Source: Thelephora terrestris
Lineage: Eukaryota; Basidiomycota; Agaricomycetes; Thelephorales; Thelephoraceae
Assembly: GCA_015956445.1 (NCBI GenBank)
Contig: WIUZ02000018.1
Span: 372,001-436,000, forward strand
Direction: 5' to 3'
DNA: 64,000 nt
Below are positions 10,229 through 21,592 of this stretch, piece after piece (the first letter of the stretch is position 1; every line of letters starts with the position of its first letter). Under the pieces are notes generated by a model, which saw only the letters and a list, made by a program, of their open reading frames with translations, had not been told where the DNA came from and ran no database searches. Position numbers and translations under genes: made by a program.

Positions 10229-11942
10229 TCACCAATGGGTGATATCAACTTCCGCCTCTCCAAACATGCTAGTCTTCTTGACTCCAAATCCGTCCGACGA
10301 CGTCGACTCCTCCTCCCTCCCCTCCTCCCGTACGTAGTATTCCGGAAATTCCCTCTTCAAGAAGTTCAAGATGTGCCCGTTGATCAGCTCAAACTCCAAC
10401 AAGAACCCGTCGTGACCTTCGGGGGACGGAATGATGACCAACTCTGCGTCCGGCACATGAGTCGCGATGAGCTTCTGCTCGGACGGCGTGAACAGTCCGT
10501 CCGTCTCGATCCCAATCACCAGCGCTCGCGGAGGTAGGGTTCGCAGAACCTCAGCCAACGCCTCTTCCGTCTTCTGAGCATGCTGGTCCCCATTTTTCTC
10601 CTTGGTTTGGGAGCGGTCGGCGTCAGTTCTCCGTCGGCCCCGGGCGATGTCGTGAGTGTCAAGCTTCCGAGTGAGATGGATGTAGCAGTTCGCGTCGAAC
10701 CGTGCCACGAATTTGTCACCCTGATAACGAAGGTAAGACTGAGCCGAGAATATCGGCGGTTTAGAATTTTCAGACGCGGCCGCCGTGGACGTCGGGGTAG
10801 AATCGGCAGGTGGTGGGGGAGGAGCGTGGTCGGTCCCATTCCCGGTTTGGGGTCTCGATGGCGTTCGATTCCTGTTTCCATCGTTGTGATGCGCCAACGG
10901 ATCTCCCTTGCCCATATTCGGTGATCCAGGCAGGTTCGCAAGAATGCTCGCAGCCACATCCCCGTTAGCCGCATCCACAGCCTTGGGCAACCCACCAGCG
11001 TTCTCACCCCCCTTCCCAAACTTCTTCCTCTCCACCTGCCCCTTCCTCCCAAACCGGCTCTCGAACGAGTCTCTCGACCGATACGTAAGCAACGCCACCA
11101 TCCTCGCCGCCGCAAGCCCCGACGCAGGCTGAACCTCGTAATACCCGTCTTCGTACCCGGGGTCGCTGTATATGCACTGTCGCTGGGTCTCACCCCACGA
11201 AATACACCACGCGGAGTGTTGTGCGGAGGTCGCCATGGGGATGATGTGGCGGACGAATCCTGGAGGTGTGCAGAGAGGCCATTCGAGGACGGTCATGCCG
11301 CCCATCGAACCTCCTATCACGACCGCGACAGAGGTCACGCCCAAATGGTCCAATACACGCTTGTGGAGTCTTTGAACACGATAGTCAGTCGCGCGTAACA
11401 ACATGTAGACGAGAGAGGAGGAAGGATGAGGAGACCCACAAAATGTCATCTCGGATGGAGGTTGGAGGAAAAGAAGGCCCATAAGGCTCTCCGGTGTCGG
11501 GGTTAATGGACACGGGCGAGATAGTCCCATACGGCGAGCCAGCGACGTTCGCGCAGACGATAAAGAACCGTTTTGAGTCGAAAGCTTTTCCGGGTCCCAT
11601 CAACGGTCCCCACCTATCCGTCGAACAACATGCGCCATGGGGGAGAAAACCGGGAAGGTCCAGTGGCGACCGGTGTTGGAAGACGACGATGGAAGTAGCA
11701 GGGAAAGGTGGAATGAGGAGGACGAAAAAAAGACGGGAACCCGTATAGCAAAGCACGCACCAATCTTCCACATCCGAACTCCCGGTGAACGCATGGCAGA
11801 TGATCATCACATTATCCCTCCGTTCGTTCAGCCTCCCCCACGTCTTGTACGCAACTGGCACGTCCCTCAGAGTCTCTCCGCATTCGAGAGTGAAAGATGG
11901 GAGGACGAGAGTTTCTTGGTCAATCTCGACAAGCGGCGACAT
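10229..11942 (-). CDS. MET2: homoserine O-acetyltransferase (methionine biosynthesis)
   Basis: Exons 11761-11942, 11440-11613 and 10229-11369 give 498 residues, the usual fungal length. The enzyme transfers acetyl from acetyl-CoA to homoserine, the entry step of transsulfuration/methionine synthesis. Visible alpha/beta-hydrolase features are CHAFTGSSD near the N-terminus, FIVCANVAGSPYGTISP, the nucleophile elbow GGSMGGM with Ser140, the acid Asp409 in IGIETDGLFT and His438 in PEGHDGFL. A glycine-, serine- and proline-rich insert of about 100 residues separates the core halves at roughly 240-330, as in other fungal homologues. The start gives MSPLVEIDQETLVLP, matching the family's short N-terminus, so the protein is likely cytosolic. 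Confidence 0.93.
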
Positions 11943-12365
11943 CTTTCCCGAAACTTCCGAAGACGCGCGTCAATGATAAAGAGGAAAATCAGAGAGGTGA
12001 ATTTTTCGTGACGGAGCGGGGCAAAGCAAGTGAGGTGATTGGGGTGAAGAGAAGTACGAGTGGCGAAGAAGGTTGTCCATCTTCTTCGATAAGTACTACT
12101 TTGCGCTCGGGCTTGGGTCCCTCGGCCGGGTAAAGCGAACGATGGTGAAATATTGCGGAGACTTTCAATGACTCGCTCGCAACCCGGGTTCACGACACAG
12201 GCTAACCTGGCCTGGTACATCCCAACGTAACACAAGACAGAGATAGGACGAAAAAGATGGACATGAATTCCGAATTGCACCTATCTACAGCTACACTCAA
12301 CCAAGTTAGAGCACTGAAAACGGTCCGGAACAGCGAACGAGGTAAGGGGAACCACAGCTTGAAAC

Positions 12366-13471
12366 CTAGAACGGGGACGGTTTCGGTATGAACTGGTATT
12401 TCTCCCTCGCCCGAGCCTCAACGAACGAAGGGAACAGCCAATACAACAAGTGCGAGATCCCATGATACCCAGGCAAGAACACATGTTTCTTCCTGTAATC
12501 GATCGCCTCCACGCACTTCCTTGCAACGTAGCTCTTATCTAGCCCCTTTTGACTCGGGCCTGGAGACGCGTCCCGTATGCTTCCGCCGTCGACGGCTGAT
12601 GAACGGAAGTCTCCCTTGATTGTGCTCGGCATCACGAGGGAGAAGGCTATTGGCGGGTGCTCGATCGCGAGGGATTCGTATAACAGCAGAGACGAGGATT
12701 TTGTCGCAGCATATAGGGACCTGGTTGGTGCGGGGATTACGGAGGCTAAGGAGGACATGAGAAGAATTGAGGGTGAGTTTGATGTGGAGAGCAGTAATGG
12801 AATCTGGAGTAAACGGGTAAGGGCTCGGATCCCACGGAGAGGATAACTTCACGCACGAATATCGTTGCTGAAACCAATGGTCCGATAAAGTTGGAATGAA
12901 GAGCGGCCTTGGCTACCTCCACAACGCGTTGGACCCCTTCGAGCTCGACATGATCACTGTCGTGCTTCAAATTCGCGACTGACAGTAGGGGTTGAAGCGA
13001 GCTCACTCCCGCAGCGACAATCACGGTATCCACGCCTTGCCATTCTACACATCCGAGGTCATAACCGTCACCCAAACCATCAAAACGAACAAACGAAGGG
13101 AACTCACCAGCTTGGATAATATCCCTCAACATCACCATCTGCTCGGGGTTCGCAAAATCAGCACAAAAGCTGAACGCGTTCCTATCCTCCTCGGATTCCT
13201 TAATCCGCTGTATCGTCTTACACTCCAGCTCCACCTCTTCAATTTCCTTTTTGCGTCGTCCGACAACGCACACTCGCGCCCCGCGCTGAGCGTATATATG
13301 GGCAAGGGTCCTCCCGACCCCGCTCGAGGCGCCCAAAACGAGAACGCGTTCGTCGGTCCGTTGAATTTTCCGCGTTCTCGTCTTTCGTTCCCGAGCGTGG
13401 TAGAAAGCGAATACGGCGGTGAACGCTACACCGGCCGCAATTGCAAGGTCTCGCTTGGGTGGTAGTTCCAT
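12366..13471 (-). CDS. membrane-anchored short-chain dehydrogenase/reductase
   Basis: Exons 13108-13471, 12857-13044 and 12366-12803 give 329 residues in phase. An N-terminal hydrophobic segment (residues 9-24, LAIAAGVAFTAVFAFY) followed by a basic patch suggests an ER membrane anchor. The Rossmann nucleotide-binding motif GASSGVG is at 47-53, a catalytic Ser at about 201-202 (LLMSSLASV), and the catalytic YxxxK is Tyr215-Lys219 (YAATK). The layout resembles DHRS7/11-beta-HSD-type or ketosphinganine-reductase-like SDRs, but the substrate cannot be read from sequence. The neighbouring MET2 lies downstream in the same orientation and is functionally unrelated. Confidence 0.87.
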
Positions 13472-14300
13472 TATAGTTTTAGTTTCGGGAGGAGGGGAAG
13501 GAGGGATGTGAGGATGTGTGAGGGTGTCGCCGCTTTCTGGCGCAGTCTTTTTCAAGTTCAAATGTTCAACTTTGTTTTCCGAATCGGGAAACAAATGTAG
13601 AAGCGCACGTGACGCGCTTTTCCCGCATTGTCCTGATTGTTGGCTTTTTGCATCACTGGCGTAAGGGATGTTGGCACAAGGCTCAGGGTCATACATTGTT
13701 GGCAGTCGCTGGATGTCGTTAGGTTGCTGCTCAACTTGTCATCTCCGACGAAGATTCCTCTCATGCGCGCTCTCTACAGGTCGCCGGTCACCCTTCGAGG
13801 CTGCATCTAACTTTCCACGATTTTGCATCACACCCGGGCTGTGTCTTGTGAGTGAAGCCTTCGGATTTCCAACTGCACCCTGCGAGCTGAATGTTGATCT
13901 TGATTGAACTAACCAGCTTCATAAGAATGCTGTCCCAATTCATTCAATTCGCACCGTATTAGGCAGAGCTCTATCACCATGCCACTTGCAGCAATGAACA
14001 TCCCCCCCCCCTCATTTGTGCGAGCCCCCTACGAGCACACTGTGGGGATTTGTGTTGCATCTTTTGACGTTAAGTCACCCGCGAATATTTACCTGATCAT
14101 GATTGCTTCGTCTCCCTCACTCTCACCCTGGAACCTCTCGATTTGACTGACCTCTTCGCGAAGGATTGATGAGCAATAAATACGATTTTATGTACAAGTG
14201 GGAACTGAATCAGAGCTAGGGAATGTTGAAAACGCCCAACACGATTGTACGGTTTCAACAGTGGAAGTGAGGAAGTTTAATGATGGTCAATGGAGGAGTA
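13472..14300. other. intergenic, no supported gene
   Basis: Upstream DNA of the SDR gene and 3' flank of the next minus-strand gene. A run of about ten C lies near 14005. No frame shows recognisable motifs. Confidence 0.4.
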
Positions 14301-15649
14301 TCAATCGTGCGAAAACCCTTCTAACGGAACTTCCTCGATGGTATTCTCGGCCACAACCCCTACTTCACCAGGAACCTCCTCGCTCATTTCTGTTGAACCC
14401 ACGGGGCCGCTCCCATCAGGAACGATTCCGCCATCGCTCGTCGAATGCTCATGATCCCTGAAACGAATCGAACCAAGGTTGCTGGAGCCGAAAGAGTCGC
14501 TTGTCACCGCAGTCCGGTTGGCGACCCGTAGCACGATGAGCAACGGAGCGATAAACTATTCATCACGGCGATTAGACTACGGCCCTCCAATGATGCACTT
14601 AAGAGCGGCACAAACCTGAGTCACTGCGAGGATAGGTTTGAAGACAGTCGAAATCTGCTGAATGGCGGGATTGAGAACCCCCGTCACAGTATATAACAGA
14701 TAGCTGGTTGCGTAAAGAGCACAAGACTCAATAAGCATGCTGATAATGGATTTGTATAATCCATTTGCTTCAACCAAACCCTCCATAGCATTTTGATTCT
14801 TCCTTCTCTGCAGGGCGAGTCGTGTTATAATCATGAGGGTGAGGATGACATTGAGCGAAAGGGAAGTCGCGTTGTATGAAGGACCGATTGTTCGGGCAAG
14901 GTTGCTCGTCCAGGCAACGCGTACATCCGGGCTCTCGTTGTATATGACGGTGATACCTGTTGCTGTATCGGTGACGTTATCCAAGAGTATCGCTGCCAAC
15001 TTTCAAAGGATTAAACACGCACCCATGGAGGCAAGGTACAGTAAACATGGGAACAAGATGAACCAATAATTCATGGAGTAGATAATATAGCAACGATAGA
15101 GCTGTGCGGCAGCCTGCATTGAACATCTGAGCAGTTAATCGTGGCACAAGCTTACCAAGAACCCATCAGCTAGCAATTGGTTCAAGAGAAATAGAAGATT
15201 GGCGGTGAGGGTGATCGCACTACTGAGGAAAGCGTATCCCAAGGGTCCAGGAGGGCCCGCGCCGCCGAGACCAGGGAATTGCCGCTTATCGACGTAGGAA
15301 AGCATTAGACGGTCTGCATACAACCAGCCAGATGCCGTCAAGCACATGAACATAAACGCAGTGTGGACCACAAGTCCCCACTTGATGGCCTTTGTTCTGT
15401 GATTTCTATCATGATTGAGCAAAGCGCCCATACATTGGAAGAACAGAGCAATGCCAATACCTAGAACGGTGCATCAAACAAACAGTGTACCCGTGGACGG
15501 ATGGATGAATAAGTTGGCGCACCGTTCAGTATTGCGCCAAGAAAAACTCCCGCGAAGTATGCCTTTTCCCCGAAGTACGACCAGTATGGGACTTGCCAGT
15601 GTGGGGCATTAGGACCATCTGACCAGGGCTTCTCCAGCGAATCGGACAT
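14301..15649 (-). CDS. Agaricomycete seven-helix integral membrane protein, paralogue A
   Basis: Exons 15523-15649, 15156-15460, 15023-15101, 14616-14962 and 14301-14555 give 370 residues. About seven hydrophobic segments are present, with family words WGLVVHTAFMF, LLFLLNQLLADG, LYRCYIIY, LTLMIITRLAL and LIVLRVANRTAVTSD. The C-terminal tail of about 60 residues is acidic and polar, probably cytoplasmic. Paralogue B at 48571-49877 has the same five exons with identical phases and exons 2 and 3 of identical length (305 and 79 nt). The function of this large basidiomycete family is unknown to me. It lacks STE3 motifs and is not a pheromone receptor. Confidence 0.85.
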
Positions 15650-16479
15650 GCTTAAGTCTGGAGAAAGGATACCAATAGACGAGGGTAGAGGGAGGATACA
15701 GAAAAGGACTTGAGAGCTGGACGGATATGAAGGAGCAACGGGTTATAAACACCTCAGTCTGATTAAAAGAAGATACATGATGCTTGATGGATTCCGAAAC
15801 GGTGGCGGTAAGACCCGGAGAGCCCTTGTACTCGCCCAGTGATGCCAGAGGCCATGGATGGAATCAATATTCATCGGTTGTTTCGGGCATGTCAGTCCTT
15901 GCAAGTGGCATGGCGGCAGAGCACACTCGATTCAATACAAAATTCAATGACCTGGGACTGCATCAATTCTCGACCCCAGGCCCCAGGGACAGGTGGGAAA
16001 ACCCAAGACTCCAGAGCTCAATTCACGGACACGGTTTGTACAGCATCAGTAAGTCGGGGAACATGACGCTTAGTCCTGAACAATAAGATGTGGAAAGCGC
16101 ACGTTTGTCTGAAACACAAGTAAATCGAGCGGCGATCAACAGAGATCAGACCCCAAAGCCTGTGCAATTGAGATCTGACTTGGATTGTCAAGGGGTGGAA
16201 GCCACGGAAAACCAGGTGCATCGATTGCCCATGAAAGATGATCAACAGCGGGTGCTGGTTCGCCATTCATCACCGTTGGGACTGCGGGCGTCCACTTCCT
16301 CTGTCTGGCGTCATCCACAAGACCAGATCTGGCACCGTCGGATTCATTCTTGTTCAGGGCTTCATTGCCAAAGATCTCGGCACTAGTTCGCTCGCTTATC
16401 TCGCGTTAGTCGCACATCGTTAGGTAGGTCGGATTCCGAGCAAACCGTTCTTCTACATCGGTGATGATACCTTCCACGA
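15650..16479. other. no supported gene
   Basis: The plus strand at 15784-16386 and the minus strand at 16136-16318 have open frames but no motifs I recognise. The region lies between the start of the seven-helix gene and the end of the DUF4246 pseudogene and may hold further DUF4246 3' debris. Confidence 0.4.
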
Positions 16480-18656
16480 TTCATTGACCCCCGCTTGCAC
16501 AGCGTACACCTCCATCGACAGTTTCAATGTTCACTTTGAAACGCAATCGTGAAAACGTGCCTGGGCGGGTGAAAAGTTGGAAACCTACCACATGTTGAGT
16601 TCCTAGACCACTGTATGGAATGGTCAGTCAATGGTCAACGCAACACAAATTGGGATACTGACAAATCCAAAGTAATCTTTATCGTTCGCCTTCACGAATA
16701 CAGTCCTCTCAGCCATCAATTCCTCCCTGTATTTTTCCGCCTCCGAACGAGTCATTGTCCCATCAGTTTCCTCCGAGATCAATGACCTCGACAGGGAGCT
16801 TCACCAGCGCAGAATTTGCATCTGCGCTGTGTATGGCCTCGGTCACCCACCCGCGCTGTTGGGGCGGTACATTCGTGGCAGAAGGAATCTTCTGGGTCGG
16901 ATCGACCAAGAAAAAGACCAGGATTTTTCTGTGACCGGGTTTGGTGGGATCCTCCAAGCGGAAATGACTGAACCTGATGTTGATACAGGTTTGGGAATGC
17001 AACGCATCTGTGCGTCTTCGTGACTACGTCACCGATATCTTGAACCAAGGGTAAATCCCTAATATGCATTCCCTTTAGCTCACCGGACGACTTTGGTAAA
17101 CGTAGACACGTGGAACCTACCGGTCCATATCGTAGAGGACCCTCATGCACTTTGAATCGTCTTGCTCGTGGGCATGGGGCTCTGATGTTGCCCTCCTGAA
17201 CGCAAGTCTACTCTCGCTGATGTTCTCCAAATCGTAGTACTGAAAAGGTGTTGTACACAAAACTACCGGTTCTCACGGCGAAGGCTCACATAGATGAAAC
17301 TAGAAACGATGTTCTCGTTCATCATACCTTAAAAAGGAATTTAAGCTGGAAGCATTCCACGGCAGGAAATTGTTGATACAGACCTTCAACGTGCCACTTG
17401 CCCCCAGGATATTCAGGCTTTTCAGGGGTAAGAACAATGTTCGCGAGCTTGACGATGACTTGAATCGTTCGGTCCTTCAAAGAGATACGATCTTCCATGA
17501 CACCTAGATCTCCATCATAGTGCTCCCTGGCATCAGGCGTCTTGAAGGGATGCTTGTCCAGCCATGCTTGCTGATCCTCTTCGCTCCTCAACGAACCGGG
17601 ACAAGGAATTACACCATCCCAGATGCAATCGGCAGTCTCCTCATTGCCATATCCATAAAGACCAGACGTGGCGATTCTCATAGGGAGAAGTGGCCTGATC
17701 GCATCAGACAACACCCGCTCGAACATCGGGAGCGCATGTTGTAGGATCTCCAGAATGACAGAGCAAAGGTCTTTGTGCCGAGTTGGGTGTTGTTTATGTA
17801 CGGAGAGGCGAGGGTGACTTTCCCGTTGGGATCGACGGAGAAATCGGAGGGTAGCCACTGGAACGTCTGGGATGTGAACATGGGATCACAGAATTCGGGA
17901 GCCTCTACAACCGTGGGCTGGCAGAACCTGGGTTCTTACTCATCGTGCGCTCATAGACGATCGGATATAAAGATGGGTGGACAAGGTCGAGGACGAGACC
18001 ATCGGAACCGTGGTGCCAGTCCTTTTCGGAGTCGGGAACGCTCTCTAGGGGAGCCACCGCCGTGAGCAATCTCTCCTGCAAGGAACTCGGGATGAGTTCG
18101 TCGGACTTCCAGACGCGCTCTGCTGGGCCGACCTAGAATCACACATGATATCAGTTCAGCAATTGTGACGTCGCAAGCAGAACCGTGCCTCTATCCCAGT
18201 TTCTGATTCGCGTAAATCTGCGTATCCTCGAAGCTCCTCGAGTACGTAGTTGACCTTGAGGTGTTATTTTCGGAACGGTGGCGGTGAATCTAAGGCGGGA
18301 AGCGAAACATACCATGCCTGGGGTCAATTTCCACTCCGGATTGCCATCGTCTCCCGCTTGTTGCAAAGCTTCTTCTCTCCACTTCTCAACAATAATCTCA
18401 TCTTCCATTTTCTCCCACCAGTCAGGTTTCTCCCTAATACGGTTGGAGAGAGCACACATTCGTAGCTCGACGATCTGATTGAAAATTTGGACTTGTTGTG
18501 GTGCGGGAAAGAGGGGCCATTGCTCACGGTCCTGGGATGTTCTTTTCCTTGCCGTGGGCCCACATCACATTCAGATTCCTGGAATGGATGGTTGAAGCCA
18601 TCTTCAGGAAGCTGAAGACGCGAGGGGCCTCTGACAGTTCGAGTCGTGCTCGCCAT
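16480..18656 (-). pseudogene. DUF4246 gene, frameshifted copy
   Basis: Minus-strand pieces follow the DUF4246 order: GFNHPFQESE, ELRMCALSNRIREKPDWW, VNYVLEELRGYADLR, FQWLPSDFSVDPNGKV, HALPMFERVLSD, LANIVLTPEKPEYPGGKWHV (near 17400), FPNLYQHQVQSF (near 17000), GHRKILVFFLVDP (near 16920) and EAEKYREELMAERTVF (near 16720). The spaced H...H...R pattern of the last core motifs resembles a 2-oxoglutarate/Fe(II) dioxygenase site (inference). Against the copy at 63005 it lacks one C in the SPTVVEAP region (near 17905) and four bases after SPYINN (near 17795). A further frame break near 16775 follows LPVEVID. It is therefore probably non-functional. Confidence 0.8.
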
Positions 18657-19260
18657 GGTAGAGAATGGCGGGACGGGTCAATTCTTGTCCACCTACGTCT
18701 TCTGTTCTTATATAACGTGGCATCAGCGTTCCTGCATCACGTTGCATAACGTAAGCATTGGCAATTTGCTGATTTGGGAGTTGCCGATGTGGCGAGTTGA
18801 CTCGGATGAGTGGTCGTGCGAAGAAACGCGGGAACCGTGACTCGATCTCGGGGTTCCGGAAGAAACCGCTGCCTGTGAACTTCGGCCTGGCAGTAACGGG
18901 CACAGGTCGCCATTCTGCCCTACATGCATTCTGGGCTTGGAGACTTGAGGCTAGAGTCTTCCACTATCGTACCCATTTAGTGCGGGCGGGAGGAATGCCG
19001 TAACTGCATGACTCAGGTTGTAAGTCTCTCAGTTTGGTTGACCCTTGAGTCACTGTGGATGGCGTAGACAGGGGTAACCCATGATCTCAGGTGGGCCCCC
19101 GCGCACGGACAATTGACTGAACAACATCTGCGCTCAGCATTCAGGATGTCAGTCGACTTGCGAAAAGACTCCCACTCCGTATATCCAAAGAGAGGCCGGG
19201 AAATGATCCCCACGTATAGTTGCTTGTTTTGTTTCGCACGTGTCATAGAATCGTGCCCCT
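18657..19260 (-). repeat. 5' flank of DUF4246, duplicated inverted at 62480-63004
   Basis: The upstream region of the pseudogene matches the upstream region of the gene at 63005 in inverted orientation, for example cctgaatgctgagcgc in one and its complement in the other. The duplication thus covers promoter plus gene, not a processed transcript. Confidence 0.75.
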
Positions 19261-19745
19261 ATGGCCAACCAGTAGAGCTCAGTCGAGAGCGACGTAGAGT
19301 TAGATAAACCGCCATCCCACGAATAAACCAGGGGCATTTTGAGACGGCAGAAGGAACGACTGAGCGCGGTGACTTCCTTCCCACTGGCTCGTCTCGTCAA
19401 AACCTCCGTCATGCACTTCAGCTTTAGCTCTGCTCTTTCGCTTTGCAGCGGTCCTTCCTACGCTCCTTTCTCTCGGCTCGAACCCAGATTCTATCCTGCG
19501 TTTGAGTTTTGCGTTGTATTTCGACCGCCGGAGTCCTGAAGTACTCTGCCGTACCCCCGCCTTATTCGGCTGATCAGCCAATCGCATTTCTCTTGAAACA
19601 CGACCATCCGAAATACATTCGAACTCGCCGAATGCGTCCAGGCCCAATTTATACGCCACAGTGGCGTGTCAGAGATACTCACTCATTCCCGCCTAGGTCA
19701 CAACACCCGCCACACTTCTTCCTCACAGCTTTTTGGCTCTGAGAC
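19261..19745. other. upstream region of the helical-bundle gene
   Basis: About 480 bp without a supported gene. It precedes the plus-strand gene at 19746 and probably includes its promoter. No clear element was picked out. Confidence 0.4.
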
Positions 19746-20782
19746 ATGGCATCTACGTCCCTTTCGTTCTCTCCTAGGAGTTATCAGTCCCGTTTGTCAA
19801 AAGAACGACCCGGCAGCCTCTTGAATGCGGCCATCGTTGATATCAATATAGCGAAAGGGATCGTCGGCATCACACCAGCCGGGCCGGTTTTAGCCCCAGC
19901 CATCGGCATCCTCACGATGGTCAAGGTATACCTCTCTCTCTTCTGCGGTCGGACGTTCCGTGTTCAAACATTGTATCCAGGAAATCGCTATCAATGAACA
20001 TCACTATGTGGAACTGGGGCTCCAGTGTGCAGATGTATGCAAAGCCCTTGCCCGTTCGCTGGAGGGGAAACAACTCGACGACTTTGGTTCACATGAGTGC
20101 GAAGCAATGGCGCAGTTATTAGGGTGCGTGTGATAAATTATTCGTGACGCATGAGCCTCGCTTATCCCGCTCTTGGCCCTAGGACTATGGACGAAATCAA
20201 GAAGAATGCCACCAAGAAACGTGGACGGGGTAACTTCACTAAAATGTTCAGCGCAAGGGGTGATAGGGAGACGGTCGCTGCCTGGAAGGCGGATCTCAAT
20301 AGAGTCCTTCAAGTCTTCAACGTACGCTTGACCCGTTCCGCTCAACTGTTGCTGACAACCTCTTTAAGACTGAGATGGCGATTAACACCAACACAGCTGT
20401 TTACGAGACCCAGCGTATCGTATCTGCGACTCGGGCTGATGCGCAGCGTGCCATATCTGACATGCACCGTAGCATGTCGGCGGCTCAGGCTGACACGCGC
20501 CGTGCCACATATGAAATGAACCGCACCATAGCGGCGGGTCAAGCCGACACGAACCGTGCCTTATCTGAGCTGCATCTCAACGTATCGGCAACACAGGCCG
20601 ACATGCGCCAGGTCATCTTGGCTACTCAGGCATCAGCTGACCGCATGAACGCATTTCTAGTTTTCTCAGTTATGTTGGTGTCAATCATTTTAATGCCTGA
20701 CGCCCTCCGCAGTCCCGTTTCAGGCTTATTCTTACTCCTTTTCGCCTATTTCTACTTGACGAGTAGAGTCGGCGTTCGTTGA
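19746..20782 (+). CDS. MLKL/HeLo-like helical-bundle protein with 18-residue repeat stalk and C-terminal membrane hairpin
   Basis: Exons 19746-19925, 19981-20123, 20183-20321 and 20369-20782 give 291 residues with phases intact. Residues 20-165 read like the N-terminal four-helix domain common in basidiomycete NLR-type and MLKL-like cell-death proteins: ILTMVKEIAINEHHYVELGL, CADVCKALARSLEGKQLDD, TMDEIKKNATKK, AAWKADLNRVLQVFNTE. Residues 173-244 are four 18-residue repeats around [ST]AxxADxxRA. Two hydrophobic segments follow (249-263 and 271-284) with a short Pro-containing turn, then a short basic tail. No NB-ARC, NACHT or kinase domain follows, so this is a stand-alone, tail-anchored form. 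The role is inferred: membrane-associated regulator or executor of cell death. A decayed relative is at 35230-35660. Confidence 0.8.
20423..20638 (+). repeat. four 54-bp coding repeats (18 residues each)
   Basis: Repeat units begin SATRAD, SAAQAD, AAGQAD and SATQAD at a fixed 18-residue spacing. Eighteen residues equal five turns of an alpha helix, so identical residues fall on the same face. Confidence 0.8.
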
Positions 20783-21592
20783 CGGGCAGGCCCCGATGAC
20801 TTGGCTGGTGTTGGAAAGTTTACAGGTGCGACGGGCAGCATTTTTTCACAAGCTTCGTGCCGCACTTGGCTTTCTACGGAATATAACCCTACTCGCTTCC
20901 CCTATGCTTCCGCCGTACCTTTCGATATTGTTCCTGCTAGCATATTGCCGTTCGATTTGTATTTCTCTTGGGGGTCGTAATATTCATCTGACAAAATATC
21001 TCCTTAACCGCGGTCATCTTAGGCTTGACGGGTTTTTTTATCTGACTAGCATCAAAAAACGGTGTGGGGTCGGAAACCCCGCCGCCTTGGGAGTGGCGGC
21101 CCTGGCACGTCTTTCGTCCCCGTAAATTACCGTTTCCCACGCCGATGACCATCTCGTCCACTTCGCCATCGCTTTTGACCGACTTCCATCAGTCCGTAGT
21201 GCCTAGCTGAGACGGCGAACCGGTCTTATCCTACCTTCGGGTTTCGTCGGTTGCCACCTCCACGATAGGCGCGACTCGATCTCTGGCGTGGATGGCTTCC
21301 AATGCACTATGGGTCGCAATTTTTGTCGAAGCCTCAATATCATCGATGTGGCTACCCGCCATTCAACTATTTCTTCATGCAAACCGAGGTAGCGCTATCT
21401 AGACCCAGTTACAGGTGCCCCGGAAGGCTACATCGCCATATAATTTCCCGCACTCTCACAGACCACACCCCACTACGTGGGCTCATCATGCCAAGAAATT
21501 TGCGAACCAAGCTCTAGAAGTACACAGGGAGGTGACTTAAACGATGGCTACGTGTCTCTAGTGTATACGAAAGTCTCCACGTACACCGGAGC
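20783..21592. other. no supported gene; 3' flanks of two convergent genes
   Basis: A plus-strand open frame at 20796-21125 has hydrophobic stretches but no start context, splice structure or family match. It most likely represents 3' UTR of the preceding gene. Confidence 0.4.

Noticed and set aside
20796-21125. Open frame of 109 codons after the helical-bundle gene
   Set aside because: It starts 14 bases after the stop of the previous gene, has no motifs or introns, and fits 3' UTR.
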